Part shown: in pieces, positions 24,667 through 38,699 of the stretch
How positions within the stretch are numbered: the stretch's first letter is position 1
Layout: the number at the start of each line of letters is the position of its first letter
Source: Chloroflexota bacterium
Lineage (GTDB): Bacteria > Chloroflexota > Anaerolineae > UBA4142
Direction of reading: 5' to 3'
DNA: 64,000 bases
NCBI GenBank assembly: GCA_016215025.1
Contig: JACRMI010000110.1
Coordinates: forward strand, 1 to 64,000
The notes under the pieces: model-generated
Databases searched by the model: none
What the model was told of the DNA's origin: nothing
What the model saw: only the letters and a program-made list of their open reading frames with translations
Program-made: the position numbers and the translations under genes

Positions 24667-25953
24667 GTGATTAAATCGGAGTCCCTCGTGGCTGAAACCC
24701 TCAATTACGCTGAGCTAGAACGCAAGACCCTCACCGAACTACGTGAAATTGCTAAAGAACAAACGATTAGCGGTTACACGCGGTACAAGAAAACCGATCT
24801 CATCTTTCGCTTGCTGCGCGCCAAAGCCGAACGTGAAGGCTTGATTTTCGGCGGCGGCGTTTTGCAAATCGTCGAAGATGGCATCGGCTTTTTACGTTCC
24901 GATCATTTGCTGCCGGGTCCCGAAGATGTATATGTCTCGCAGTCACAAATTCGCCGTTTTGGACTGCGGACCGGCGATATGGTCATCGGTCAGGTACGTC
25001 CGCCTAAAGACACGGAAAAGTATTTCGGCTTGCTCCGCGTCGAAGCGGTCAATGGTCTCGATCCTGAAGCGGCGAAGCAACGCCCCGATTTCGACAAGCT
25101 CACCCCGATTTTCCCGAATTCACAATTCAAACTCGAAACCAAGCCCAATATTCTCGCGACTCGCCTTTTTGATATTTTAGCGCCGATTGGCCGCGGTCAA
25201 CGTGGTTTGATTGTCTCGCCGCCCAAAGCAGGCAAGACGACCATTCTTAAACAAATCGCGAACGGTATCAGCGAAAATTATCCCGATGCGCACTTGATGG
25301 TTGTGTTGATCGGCGAACGTCCGGAAGAAGTGACCGATGTCGATCGTTCCGTCGAAGCCGAAGTGTTCTCATCGACGTTCGATGATGTGGTCGAAAACCA
25401 AACCCGCGTGGCCGAGATGGCGCTGTCGCGCGCCAAGCGTTTGGTCGAAGGTGGCAAGGACGTCGTCGTCATGCTCGATTCGATCACGCGGCTCGCACGC
25501 GCGTACAACCTAGTCGTTCCGCCCAGCGGTCGCACTCTCACCGGCGGTTTCGATCCGGCGGCGTTGTATCCGCCCAAACATTTCTTTGGCGCGGCGCGCA
25601 ATTTGGAAGAAGGCGGCAGTCTCACGATAATCGGCACGTGTCTCGTCGATACGGGCAGCCGCATGGACGATCTGATCTACGAAGAATTCAAGGGCACCGG
25701 CAACAGCGAAATCCACTTGAATCGAAAACTTTCCGAACGCCGCATCTTCCCCGCCATCGACATCGAACGCTCCAGCACGCGCCGCGAAGAATTATTGCTG
25801 GACGACGAAACCTTGGCGCGCGTATGGACTCTGCGTCGCATGATCGATATGCTGGGTGGCGGCGAGGACGCGCTCGAACCAGTCATTGAGCGAATGAAAA
25901 AGACAAAGGCCAACAAAGAGTTTTTGGCAACGCTGAACAAGGATGCGTTCTAA
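24667..25953 (+). CDS. rho: transcription termination factor Rho
   Basis: GRGQRGLIVSPPKAGKTTILKQIANGI, MVVLIGERPEEVTD, VVMLDSITRLARAYN, GTGNSEIHLNRKLSERRIFPAIDI. Confidence 0.97.
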   Translation: MIKSESLVAETLNYAELERKTLTELREIAKEQTISGYTRYKKTDLIFRLLRAKAEREGLIFGGGVLQIVEDGIGFLRSDHLLPGPEDVYVSQSQIRRFGLRTGDMVIGQVRPPKDTEKYFGLLRVEAVNGLDPEAAKQRPDFDKLTPIFPNSQFKLETKPNILATRLFDILAPIGRGQRGLIVSPPKAGKTTILKQIANGISENYPDAHLMVVLIGERPEEVTDVDRSVEAEVFSSTFDDVVENQTRVAEMALSRAKRLVEGGKDVVVMLDSITRLARAYNLVVPPSGRTLTGGFDPAALYPPKHFFGAARNLEEGGSLTIIGTCLVDTGSRMDDLIYEEFKGTGNSEIHLNRKLSERRIFPAIDIERSSTRREELLLDDETLARVWTLRRMIDMLGGGEDALEPVIERMKKTKANKEFLATLNKDAF

Positions 25954-27082
25954 ACTCATGTCCGGACAATCGGTTCAACTTTCGGTCATTGCGCGCGCGC
26001 GGATTTGGGCAGCGCCGCAGCTCTTGCAGTTGCGTGACATTGCGCGCGATGTTGCCGAAGATATTCCCCTCCTCACTCGCATTGCTTCGCACATCGGTCT
26101 ATTATTGCTCATGGTCTTGACCATTGCGGCGACCGGCGTTCAACTCAACATCGGCAACGACAAAGGTGGACCTACCATAGTTGCGGAATCTGATCCATCG
26201 AATCTGATTGTCTTGCCCGACATACCCAGTATTGATTCGGGAGACTTGGTTGCAGCGCCAGCCGCTGCCCTTCCGATCACGACTGCCCCCAAACGTATTC
26301 GCCGTGATGTCGTCAAGTACACGGTTCAACCGGGCGACACCGTCAGCGACATTGCAGGTGAATTTCAAATTACGCCTGACTCGGTCCTATGGGCAAATGG
26401 AAAATTGGAAGACAATCCCGACATGTTGTCAGTTGGTCAGGTATTGAACATTCCGCCGGTCAGCGGAGTGCTCGTCACCGTTCAAAATGGCGAATCGATA
26501 AAATCGATTGCCAACAAGTATGCAACAAAAAAAGTATCATCGGATACGTTGGTTAAGAATATTATTGAGCTTGAATTCAATCAACAGTTTCATGATCTGC
26601 AAGCAGCCAATCATCCACTGACCACTGGTCAATTTTTGATGGTGCCCGACGGAACCAAGCCTTACGTGCCTCGTCAAGTCACTGCCTATAGCGGAGCTGT
26701 TCCAGCTACTGCGGCGCGCGGCACAGGCAATTTTGGGTGGCCCGTTTCTGGACGCATCACGCAAAAATATTGGACGCGTCATACGGGTATCGATGTTGGC
26801 GCAGCGACCGGCACGCCAATCTACGCTGCCGATTCGGGTTACGTCGTGCAAGCGGGATGGAGCAACATCGGTTACGGAAATATGATCTTGATTAATCATG
26901 GCAACGGATTCTTGACGCGTTATGGTCACCTCAGCGCCTTCGCGGTCGAAGTTGGCGACTCGGTCAAAAAAGGAAAACTCATCGGACGCGTAGGCAATAC
27001 CGGCAACTCGACCGGACCACACTTGCACTTTGAAATTATCCGAAACGGAATACATCTGAATCCGTTCGGATATTTACGATAG
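25943..27082 (+). CDS. M23 family metallopeptidase with LysM domain
   Basis: LysM YTVQPGDTVSDIAGEFQITPDSVLWANG; M23 motifs TGIDVGAATGTPIYAADSGYV and HLHFEI. Confidence 0.92.
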   Translation: MRSKLMSGQSVQLSVIARARIWAAPQLLQLRDIARDVAEDIPLLTRIASHIGLLLLMVLTIAATGVQLNIGNDKGGPTIVAESDPSNLIVLPDIPSIDSGDLVAAPAAALPITTAPKRIRRDVVKYTVQPGDTVSDIAGEFQITPDSVLWANGKLEDNPDMLSVGQVLNIPPVSGVLVTVQNGESIKSIANKYATKKVSSDTLVKNIIELEFNQQFHDLQAANHPLTTGQFLMVPDGTKPYVPRQVTAYSGAVPATAARGTGNFGWPVSGRITQKYWTRHTGIDVGAATGTPIYAADSGYVVQAGWSNIGYGNMILINHGNGFLTRYGHLSAFAVEVGDSVKKGKLIGRVGNTGNSTGPHLHFEIIRNGIHLNPFGYLR

Positions 27083-27092
27083 TTCAAAACCG

Positions 27093-27127
27093 GACCTGGA
27101 AGGTCTCCAAGACCTTCCAGGTCTTTT
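27093..27127 (+). terminator. hairpin ACCTGGAAGGTCTCCAAGACCTTCCAGGTCTTTTT
   Basis: GC-rich stem plus T-tract between the convergently spaced same-strand genes. Confidence 0.75.
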
Positions 27128-27139
27128 TAAGGAGTCAAG

Positions 27140-28297
27140 ATGCGCGGATGGCGCATTGGAAAAATAATGGGCATCGATATCGCACTCGATGCAAGTTGGT
27201 TTTTGATTTTCTTTTTGCTGGTGTATACATTGGGCTTTATCCAATTCCCACGCGATTTGCACCCCGGTCGCTTTCGCGTCTCCGCGGATGCCATTTCGAT
27301 CACGCTGGGTATTGCGGCGAGCGTGTTGCTGTTTGCTTCGGTGCTGGCGCATGAACTGTCGCATTCGTGGATGGCAATTCAGCTCGGCACGTCGGTCAAG
27401 CGCATCACGCTATTCATCTTTGGCGGCGTCGCCCAAATTGCCGGCGAACCCGATCGGCCCTTGAGTGAATTCTTGATCGCGATCATGGGTCCGCTGATGA
27501 GTGTGGCGCTCGCGGCATTGTTCGGCGCGGCGTGGTTGTGGCTGCGCATTCTCGATTCGGCTGACGTAGCCAACGGCATGCTTACGCCATTGATTCTGCT
27601 GACCGGGATACTGGCGCAAGTTAATGGATCACTCGCCTTGTTCAATCTTGCGCCAGGTTTCCCGCTCGATGGCGGCCGAGTGTTGCGCGCGATTCTGTGG
27701 GGTGCAACGCACAGCATCGCCACGGCGACCAAGTGGGCATCGCGGGTGGGACAACTGATTGCCGTTCTGCTTATCGGCTCTGCGTTCATTGGATTTTTTA
27801 CGGGGTTCGGCATCGGTGGAATTTGGAACGCGTTTATCGGCTTGTTCCTCTGGAACGCCGCCAACGAAGGTTATCGCCAAACGCTGATGGTCGAGAGTCT
27901 GCGCGGCGTAAGCGTCAGTCAGTTGATGACGCGCGCCGAAGCAGTGTCGCCCGATCTGACCGTCGGCGAATTCGTCGAGCAATATTTGTTGCGGCAGCGC
28001 GATCAGACGTTTGTCGTGACAGATGGATTTGCATTCTTGGGCGTTATCGGAACAAGTAATATTCGAAATGTTTCGCGCCCCGAATGGAACATCCGGCGTG
28101 TGCGCGATGTGATGACGCCGAGTACATCGCTTCAAGTCTTGAATCCATCGGATAGCGTAACCACCGCCCTTGCGCGCTTGGCGAACAGCGATGCTGAAGA
28201 ATTGCCGGTCCTCGATGCGGGACAAGTTGTTGGATTCATCGGACAAAACGAACTCGCGCGCTATCTTCGCTTGAATGCAGAAAGAAAACAAATGTAA
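27140..28297 (+). CDS. site-2 protease family (M50) metalloprotease with CBS domains
   Basis: ASVLAHELSHSWMA (HExxH), NLAPGFPLDGGRVLRA, C-terminal CBS pair. Confidence 0.92.
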   Translation: MRGWRIGKIMGIDIALDASWFLIFFLLVYTLGFIQFPRDLHPGRFRVSADAISITLGIAASVLLFASVLAHELSHSWMAIQLGTSVKRITLFIFGGVAQIAGEPDRPLSEFLIAIMGPLMSVALAALFGAAWLWLRILDSADVANGMLTPLILLTGILAQVNGSLALFNLAPGFPLDGGRVLRAILWGATHSIATATKWASRVGQLIAVLLIGSAFIGFFTGFGIGGIWNAFIGLFLWNAANEGYRQTLMVESLRGVSVSQLMTRAEAVSPDLTVGEFVEQYLLRQRDQTFVVTDGFAFLGVIGTSNIRNVSRPEWNIRRVRDVMTPSTSLQVLNPSDSVTTALARLANSDAEELPVLDAGQVVGFIGQNELARYLRLNAERKQM

Positions 28298-28357
28298 TTT
28301 TGCATTTTTAATATTTTTGTGTATAATCTGGCAGGTTTACACAGGTCGAGAAAATAA

Positions 28358-28606
28358 ATGCGCGGCACAGTTACTGGACTAGCATTGCTCGTTCGACTGA
28401 GTGCTCTCACACTTGGCGCTGCGTTTGGATCGCTGCTGATCGGAATTTTTCTTGACCGCACGCTAGGCATCGCCCCTTTTGGCACTCTGTGCCTGATGGT
28501 ATTCGGAATTCTCGTCGGTACAATTAGCACCTATCGCACAGTCCAGCAAGCTAACGATGCAATCACCGACGATGATGATCGCAAAGATTCAACGGGAGGA
28601 ATTTAG
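28358..28606 (+). CDS. AtpZ/AtpI-like ATP synthase accessory protein
   Basis: 82 aa two-TM protein immediately upstream of atpB. Confidence 0.7.
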   Translation: MRGTVTGLALLVRLSALTLGAAFGSLLIGIFLDRTLGIAPFGTLCLMVFGILVGTISTYRTVQQANDAITDDDDRKDSTGGI

Positions 28607-29634
28607 TGAAGCGCTGGCTACCCATAATTGTCGTACTGATTCTCTTTCTTGTTCCTGCATTCCTTCTCCCCAAGTTTGGACCCTCTGCCGTAACCGCATC
28701 CGTTGCCGTTAGCCCCGAAGTCTTATTCGTCATCGGTGGATTTCAAGTTTCCAACACCCTCTTCACCACTTGGATTGTCATGGTCCTGATTCTCCTCTTT
28801 GTCTATTTTGCCACCCGCAAACTCTCGCTCGTTCCCGGCACGGCGCAGAACTTGCTTGAAATGATTATTGAGTTGTGGGATGGGTTGGGACATGGGATTG
28901 CAGGCGCGCGCAGCAATAAATTCTTCCCAATTGTCACGACGATTTTCATCTTTGTCTTCTTCTCCAACATTCTTGGTTTGATCCCCGGCTTTGGACCGAT
29001 TGGCATTATTCCTGTCAAAGAAGGCGATCATCCGCCGGCGGGCATCAATATCTTTTTCGACATGCCGGGTTGGGGCGCGCATAAAGAAGCAGCGCCTGCC
29101 GGTGAGCATGGCGCTCCTGCTGCCGAAGCCGCACACGAAGAAGTCTTGCTTGCGCCGTTCTTTCGTTCGCCGTCGACCGACATTAACTTTACGCTCGCGA
29201 TTGCATTGATCTCGGTCATCATGACCCAAGTATTTGGTATGCAAACGTTCGGTCCCATCAAATACTGGTTCGTTCGATTCTTCTTGTTCGACAAGATCGG
29301 TCAATTCTTCGGATCACTCCTCAAGGGCAAACCGAAATTCGGACTACTTGCCTTTGGCTTTATCGATGTGTTTGTCGGATTTTTGGAACTCTTTAGCGAA
29401 ATGGTCAAGATCGTTTCGTTCACCTTCCGACTTTTTGGTAACATTTTTGCCGGTGAAGTGGTCTTGCTCATCATGGCGTTCTTGTCATCGACTTTTATCT
29501 TCTTCGGTTTTCCGTTTCCGTTCTACGCGCTCGAACTCTTTGTGGGCTTTATGCAAGCGTTCGTGTTCGCCATTCTAACGCTGGTCTTTATGACGATTGC
29601 AACATCCAAGCACGGCGCAGAAGAACATCACTAG
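28606..29634 (+). CDS. atpB: F0F1 ATP synthase subunit a
   Basis: SFTFRLFGNIFAGEVVLLIM, ELFVGFMQAFVFAILTLVFM. Confidence 0.95.
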   Translation: MKRWLPIIVVLILFLVPAFLLPKFGPSAVTASVAVSPEVLFVIGGFQVSNTLFTTWIVMVLILLFVYFATRKLSLVPGTAQNLLEMIIELWDGLGHGIAGARSNKFFPIVTTIFIFVFFSNILGLIPGFGPIGIIPVKEGDHPPAGINIFFDMPGWGAHKEAAPAGEHGAPAAEAAHEEVLLAPFFRSPSTDINFTLAIALISVIMTQVFGMQTFGPIKYWFVRFFLFDKIGQFFGSLLKGKPKFGLLAFGFIDVFVGFLELFSEMVKIVSFTFRLFGNIFAGEVVLLIMAFLSSTFIFFGFPFPFYALELFVGFMQAFVFAILTLVFMTIATSKHGAEEHH

Positions 29635-29646
29635 CCAAACAGTTGA

Positions 29647-30111
<465 letters not shown>

Positions 30112-30151
30112 TCGAGCGCCGCGCGCGAATCTTTCCTAACGGAGGAGTGCC

Positions 30152-30652
30152 TTGGAAAAACTTGGCATCAATGTAACCTGGCTGGCTGCCCAGCTAATTA
30201 ATTTTGGTCTTTTACTATTTCTCTTGTGGCAGTTTGCGTACAAGCCCGTTTTGGGTATGTTGAATGCACGCAAGCAAAAGATCCAAGAGAGTCTTGAGTA
30301 CGCAGAGAAGGTCAAAGCCGACGCTGCCGCGCAACAAAAAGAGTTTGAAAAGAAACTCGAAGAGACGCGACGCGAGACGCAAGCGGCGGCCGCCGCGGCG
30401 GCTCAGGTCGGCGAAAAAGAGCGCGAAGTCATTGTCGCGCAAGCGCGTGAAGAAGCCCGCAAGCTAGTCGAGCAGGCGCGTTCGCAAATCGAATACGAGC
30501 GCAAACAAATGCTTTCTGAATTGCGCGAAGAAGTGGTGAGGCTTTCCATGCTCGCCACGCATAGAGTCGTCAGCACCTCGCTTGACGAAAATGCCCAACG
30601 CAAACTCGTCACCGAGTTTCTCGCGCAGGCAGATACCATCGGCAAGAACTAG
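30152..30652 (+). CDS. atpF: F0F1 ATP synthase subunit b (TTG start)
   Basis: TM helix then long charged coiled coil; position in operon. Confidence 0.93.
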   Translation: MEKLGINVTWLAAQLINFGLLLFLLWQFAYKPVLGMLNARKQKIQESLEYAEKVKADAAAQQKEFEKKLEETRRETQAAAAAAAQVGEKEREVIVAQAREEARKLVEQARSQIEYERKQMLSELREEVVRLSMLATHRVVSTSLDENAQRKLVTEFLAQADTIGKN

Positions 30653-30690
30653 AGCTTGTCCTGAGCAAAGTCGAAGGAGAAAGAATAATC

Positions 30691-31200
30691 GTGGCTAACG
30701 AAGGACTTGCCTTAACCTACGCTCGCGCTGTGTTTGAAGAAGCGATGATGCAGTGGCTCAACCCGCTGAAAACCGTCGCTGCGTCACTCAAGCCCGAGGT
30801 CATCGCCAAACTCGACGATAACGCGCTCGCATTTTCAAAAAAACAAGAGTTGCTGCGACCGCTCTTGCCGTCCAACACGCCCAAACCGGTCGAGAATTTC
30901 ATATTCCTGCTGGCGAGCAAAGGCGATGTGCATTTGCTCAACCAGGTCATCAACGATCTCGACCGCTATGCCAAACGCGAAGCTTTCGGCGTAACCGCCA
31001 AGGTGACGAGTGCCATCACTTTGACGGACGGCGAAAAATCCGCCATCGAAAGCAAGATGCGCGCGCAATTCGGCAAAGACCTGGCGTTCGATTACGTAGT
31101 CGATCCTGCGATTCTGGGCGGCGTCGTCGTGCGCGTGGGCGACAAGGTGATCGATGGCAGCGTGGCAGGCAAACTGGCAGCGTTGCAAGAAAAGTTAAAA

Positions 31201-31203
<3 letters not shown>
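30691..31203 (+). CDS. atpH: F0F1 ATP synthase subunit delta
   Basis: YARAVFEEA...; C-terminal DPAILGGVVVRVGDKVIDGSVAGKLAALQEKL. Confidence 0.93.
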
Positions 31204-32819
<1,616 letters not shown>

Positions 32820-32822
<3 letters not shown>

Positions 32823-32895
32823 CAAATGGCAAATAGCTGATAGCAGATGGCAGTTGAGCATAAGGTATCAGCAATACGCTATCTGCCAGCAAGCG
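32820..32895. repeat. word-hairpin tagcaaatggcaaatagctgatagcagatggcag...tatcagcaatacgctatctgccagc
   Basis: imperfect inverted words beginning on the atpA stop codon. Confidence 0.7.
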
Positions 32896-32962
32896 ACTTG
32901 GCGTTTCGATCTCAGCGTTGAGTTCAATCATACCAACGTCAGGAAAACGCTAAGGAGAAATT

Positions 32963-33721
32963 GTGAGAGTTACCAATTTAAGATGGCTCGTTTTACTTAG
33001 CGCAGTGGTTGCCGCCGTGAGTGGATGCAGCGGAAATACATCGCTTACTCCAGCACCGGCGACTCGCAGCGCAACTCAGACACCGTGGCTCATCTATGTA
33101 CCAGTAACCGTAACACCCGAACCAGTCACGATTACACCGTTGCCCACCGCTGGGCTTGTCGTAGAGGTTAAGACGCCAACGCGAACGGCGACTAGACCAG
33201 CGGTCGTCAGAACCGCGACCAGACCTGCGCCTACGGTCGCACCGGTCGCCGCCGCGCCGACAGCCACGCCTGCGCCAGCGTGCAGCTTGGGCAGTGTCGC
33301 CAAGTTAATCTTTCCAAATGATGGCGCCTTACGTCACACAAAACTTTCCGGGTTTTCGCCCGACACGTTTGATTTTCAATGGACTCCGTTTCAAGCAGGC
33401 GAAACGGATGCAACCGTCGGGTATCGCATTGAGCTTCAATCCAAGCTGGGCAGCAAAGTCATCAATGGCGATATCGTCGATGTCCAACACAATTGGTTCA
33501 TTAACAACGGACAACATTACATCTACGATCAACGGCGAGTTCAGAATCTCGTCAGTCCCGCAGGCGATATTTATTCCGTGACCTGGACAGTAACCGTCAT
33601 CAAAGTAACCGGCGGTTTCGATAACACTGTTGGCAAATCGAGTGGAACCGTAACCAGATGTGGTCCAGCCACCGGTCCATTCACCATTAGTCTCCAAGTC
33701 TGCGGAGACAGCGGGTGCTAG
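32963..33721 (+). CDS. putative lipoprotein of unknown function with Thr/Pro linker
   Basis: lipobox-like LSAVVAAVSGCSG; 252 aa; located inside the ATP synthase cluster. Confidence 0.7.
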   Translation: MRVTNLRWLVLLSAVVAAVSGCSGNTSLTPAPATRSATQTPWLIYVPVTVTPEPVTITPLPTAGLVVEVKTPTRTATRPAVVRTATRPAPTVAPVAAAPTATPAPACSLGSVAKLIFPNDGALRHTKLSGFSPDTFDFQWTPFQAGETDATVGYRIELQSKLGSKVINGDIVDVQHNWFINNGQHYIYDQRRVQNLVSPAGDIYSVTWTVTVIKVTGGFDNTVGKSSGTVTRCGPATGPFTISLQVCGDSGC

Positions 33722-33789
33722 TGCGCTCCCAAAATAATGTGGCTGCACTCTTATCACAAGATTTCGTTGTTGAATATATCTGAACCAGT

Positions 33790-34548
33790 TTGGAGAAAAC
33801 TATGAATGCCAAAATTCTTTTCGCGCTTACGCTCTTGCTCGTTGCCGTCCTTGTTGTTGGCTGTGGTTCTTCGCCAACCGTTACTCCAGCGGCGACTGCA
33901 ACGTCTCAAGTCGTAACCGTTGTCATTACTGCAACGCCACCGCCGCCAACTGCAACTTCGGCTCAGCCAACGCTGACGCCGATTCCGACGGTAGGACTGA
34001 CGTTAACGCCAACCGTCGCAACTCTCGCCGCACCGACCAAGGCGGCGGTAGCAACAAGACCACCGGCGACGCGAACCCCAACCAAAGTAGCAACGCCGCC
34101 GACCGCTACGGCATTGCCCATCAAGTATGGAGCACCCACTATCAACAAACCGATTTGGTCGGATAGTGAAAAGGATGAGGTCAAATTCGACGGCAGTGCC
34201 ATCGTCTTTGATTGGCAATCGCTGGGCGGCTTGCAAGGCGATGAGTGCTATTTGCTCCAGGTGAGAACCGAAGCGGTCAATGGCGGCGTCGCACCCCGCT
34301 CCGACTACTGGCTTGTCAAATGCGGTGATCAAACGCCCATCGGCTTTTCTATCAAATTCACTTTGGAATCGCCAAAACGTGGTAGCCCGAATTATGATTC
34401 GATCAAGACCGGTTCGGATCAAATGTGGGCGCATTGGTCGGTGACGGTTGTAAAGAATTTGGGACAATGCGATGCATCCAAGTTGAAATGCAAATATGCA
34501 CCGCTCAGCCCAACCAGCACCAACTATTTCTTGTTCAAAGGTCAATAA
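33790..34548 (+). CDS. putative lipoprotein of unknown function with Thr/Pro linker
   Basis: MNAKILFALTLLLVAVLVVGCGSSPT; 252 aa. Confidence 0.75.
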   Translation: MEKTMNAKILFALTLLLVAVLVVGCGSSPTVTPAATATSQVVTVVITATPPPPTATSAQPTLTPIPTVGLTLTPTVATLAAPTKAAVATRPPATRTPTKVATPPTATALPIKYGAPTINKPIWSDSEKDEVKFDGSAIVFDWQSLGGLQGDECYLLQVRTEAVNGGVAPRSDYWLVKCGDQTPIGFSIKFTLESPKRGSPNYDSIKTGSDQMWAHWSVTVVKNLGQCDASKLKCKYAPLSPTSTNYFLFKGQ

Positions 34549-34561
34549 TCGAGGTTAAACC

Positions 34562-35440
34562 TTGGCGACTCTTCGCGCAATTCAAAGACGCATTAAAAGC
34601 GTTCGCAATATTTCCCAAGTGACGCGCGCGATGGAAATGGTCTCGGCGTCCAAAATGCGGCGCGCGCAACAAGCCACGCTCGCAAGTCGTAACTATGCAG
34701 AAAAGGCATGGGAAGTGTTGCGGTATGTGGCGGCGCAACCTGGACGCGGCAAGATCATGCATCCGTTGCTGGAAGAACGCAGCGAGATCAAGAATGTCAC
34801 GCTCATCCTCATCTCTGGGGACCGTGGACTGTGCGGCGCGTACAACATGAACATTATCCGTACCGCACTGGACTTTATGAGCAAGCAACACAACCCCGTT
34901 CGCCTCATCACGATCGGGCGACGTGGGCGTGATTTGATGGCACGGTTAGGCAAAGAGATCATTGCCGAGTTCACCGGCTTGAGCGAAAAGCCATCGATTC
35001 TCGACATCGGTCCCATCGCCAACATCGCCATCGAAGAATTTACGACCGGACGCGCCGATCAAGTCCACATCGCGTATACCGATTTTGTCAATGTTGTGGT
35101 ACAAAAGCCGCAGATCAAGCAACTCTTACCGCTTTACGCACCGCAGGAAAAAAGTGAAGGTTTGAGCGCAGTCTATCTGTACGAACCCGATCCAGAGACG
35201 ATTCTCGCTTCAGTCTTGCCGCGCTTTACCGAATTGCAAATCTATCAATCAGTGCTGGAAGCCAATGCCAGTGAGCACTCGGCGCGCATGGTCGCGATGC
35301 GTAATGCCACTGACAGCGCGCAAGAACTCATCGGCGATTTGACGTTGGTGATGAACAAAGCGCGACAATGGAACATCACCAGGGAAATGCTCGACATTGT
35401 GGGCGGCGCAGAAGCATTGCGCCAGTCCCTCGCAGCGAAA

Positions 35441-35443
<3 letters not shown>
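34562..35443 (+). CDS. atpG: F0F1 ATP synthase subunit gamma (TTG start)
   Basis: ATLRAIQRRIKSVRNISQVTRAMEMVSASKMRRAQ; C-terminal NKARQWNITREMLDIVGGAEAL. Confidence 0.95.
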
Positions 35444-36934
<1,491 letters not shown>

Positions 36935-36945
36935 AGAGTCATTGA

Positions 36946-37383
36946 ATGGCAACAATTAAACTCGATATTGTAACTGCCGAACGTCTTGTGCTAAGCGAGG
37001 ATGTGGATTACGTCAGCGCGCCGGGCGTCGATGGCATCTTGGGTATTTTGCCGCGACACCAGCCGCTCTTGACCGCGCTCACTTTCGGCGAACTCCATTA
37101 CAAAAAAGGCGGACAGGAATTCGACTTTGCGATTGGCGGCGGCTTTATGGAAGTCCGCCCCGACAAAGTTACTGTGCTCGCCGACACCGCCGAGCACGCC
37201 GAAGAGATCGACGAGCAGCGCGCTGAACAAGCACGCCAACGCGCTCAACAAACCCTGCAAGAAAAACCGCGCGGTGATGTTGAATTCGCTCGCATTGAAC
37301 AATCGCTCCGTCGCGCCGAACTTCGCCTCAAGGTGGCACGCCGCCGACGCGACCGTGGTTCGCAATCTTCAAATCGGAGCTAA
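36946..37383 (+). CDS. atpC: F0F1 ATP synthase subunit epsilon
   Basis: LDIVTAERLVLSEDVDYVSAPGVDGILGILPRHQPLLTALTFGEL. Confidence 0.95.
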   Translation: MATIKLDIVTAERLVLSEDVDYVSAPGVDGILGILPRHQPLLTALTFGELHYKKGGQEFDFAIGGGFMEVRPDKVTVLADTAEHAEEIDEQRAEQARQRAQQTLQEKPRGDVEFARIEQSLRRAELRLKVARRRRDRGSQSSNRS

Positions 37384-37401
37384 TCACAACCAAGGAAGAA
37401 C

Positions 37402-38415
37402 ATGTTCGTTCGAAAAATCGGAATTGATCTTGGAACTGTCAACGTACTCGTGTATGTCAGCGGGCGAGGGATCGTACTTCAAGAACCCTCGCTCGTTGCA
37501 CTGTCTATAGCCGATCCCCGCATCGTCGCCTTGGGCGAAGAAGCAAAGATGATGCTGGGGCGCACACCGGAAAGTATCGAGGTCATGCGACCGATGCGCG
37601 ATGGCGTTATCGCGAATTATTCCGTGACCGAAAAAATGCTCAACCATTTTATATCCAAAACCTGCGGTCGTCTGCAAATGATGGTGGGCTTCAAGCCCGA
37701 TGTAGCGATCAGCGTGCCAGTTGGCGTGACGAGCGTGGAAGAACGCGCCGTCCACGATGCAACGATTGCCGCCGGCGCACGCTCAGCGCATCTCGTGCCC
37801 GAACCCTTTGCAGCGGCACTCGGCGCGGGCTTGCCCATTCACACGCCGACTGGCAACATGGTCGTCGATATTGGCGGCGGCGCAAGCGAAGCGGCCGTCA
37901 TTTCGATGAATGGCATGGTTGTGTCGAGTTCGGTGCGCGTGGCGGGCTTGAAGATCGACGAAGCGATCACGACATACATCCGCAAGAAATACAATTTGAT
38001 GATCGGCGAGCAGACCGCCGAGGATATCAAGATTCAAATCGGCAGCGCGTTACCGATGGAAGAAGAGCTTACCATCGAAGTGCGTGGTCGCGATCAAGTG
38101 CAAGGACTCCCGCGCACGATTCGCGTTTCGTCGAACGAAATCACCGATTGTATCGCGGAGCCACTGCAAGCGATTTCCGCCGTGGTGCGTTCCGTCTTGG
38201 AAAAGACGCCACCAGAGTTGGCATCCGACATCATCGACCGAGGCATGGTCATGGTAGGCGGCGGCGCGCAATTACGCAACATCGACCGCTTTCTGACGAA
38301 AGAAACGGGCGTGCCCTGTTATGTGGCGGAAAATCCGATGGCATGTACCGCCATCGGCGCAGGCAAAACGCTCGAACAGCTTGAGATGATCAGGCGCAGT
38401 ATGCCCGAACTGTAG
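37402..38415 (+). CDS. mreB: rod shape-determining protein, MreB family
   Basis: [47 protein letters not shown]. Confidence 0.95.
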   Translation: MFVRKIGIDLGTVNVLVYVSGRGIVLQEPSLVALSIADPRIVALGEEAKMMLGRTPESIEVMRPMRDGVIANYSVTEKMLNHFISKTCGRLQMMVGFKPDVAISVPVGVTSVEERAVHDATIAAGARSAHLVPEPFAAALGAGLPIHTPTGNMVVDIGGGASEAAVISMNGMVVSSSVRVAGLKIDEAITTYIRKKYNLMIGEQTAEDIKIQIGSALPMEEELTIEVRGRDQVQGLPRTIRVSSNEITDCIAEPLQAISAVVRSVLEKTPPELASDIIDRGMVMVGGGAQLRNIDRFLTKETGVPCYVAENPMACTAIGAGKTLEQLEMIRRSMPEL

Positions 38416-38434
38416 ACAAGTCAAAAGTGAAAAG

Positions 38435-38477
38435 TAAAAAGGCAAAAGTAATCTCAGAAATTACTTTTGCCTTTTTG
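38435..38477 (+). terminator. hairpin aaaaaggcaaaagtaat-ctcaga-aattacttttgcctttttg
   Basis: inverted repeat with T-tract after mreB. Confidence 0.8.
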
Positions 38478-38495
38478 TTTTAGTGCTACCAAGCG

Positions 38496-38690
38496 CTAAG
38501 CAGTTTCGTGTTCTCTCAAAACTTCATTAACAGTAAGGCGTCCTTCTTTTAGGGCTTGAAAGATTCGCACAATATGCAACTCGAACAACATCTGATCGTC
38601 GTTAAAGTCCTCTTTCACTATTTGTTCTATTTGCTTTATGATAGCGGGCGGTAAACCGCTATCTTGCTCTAGACGTGCTAAATCAAACAT
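38496..38690 (-). CDS. small protein adjacent to PIN-domain gene (putative antitoxin or partner)
   Basis: 64 aa MFDLARLEQDSGLPPAIIKQIEQIVKEDFNDDQMLFELHIVRIFQALKEGRLTVNEVLREHETA. Confidence 0.5.
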   Translation of the reverse strand: MFDLARLEQDSGLPPAIIKQIEQIVKEDFNDDQMLFELHIVRIFQALKEGRLTVNEVLREHETA

Positions 38691-38699
38691 CGTTCCTCC

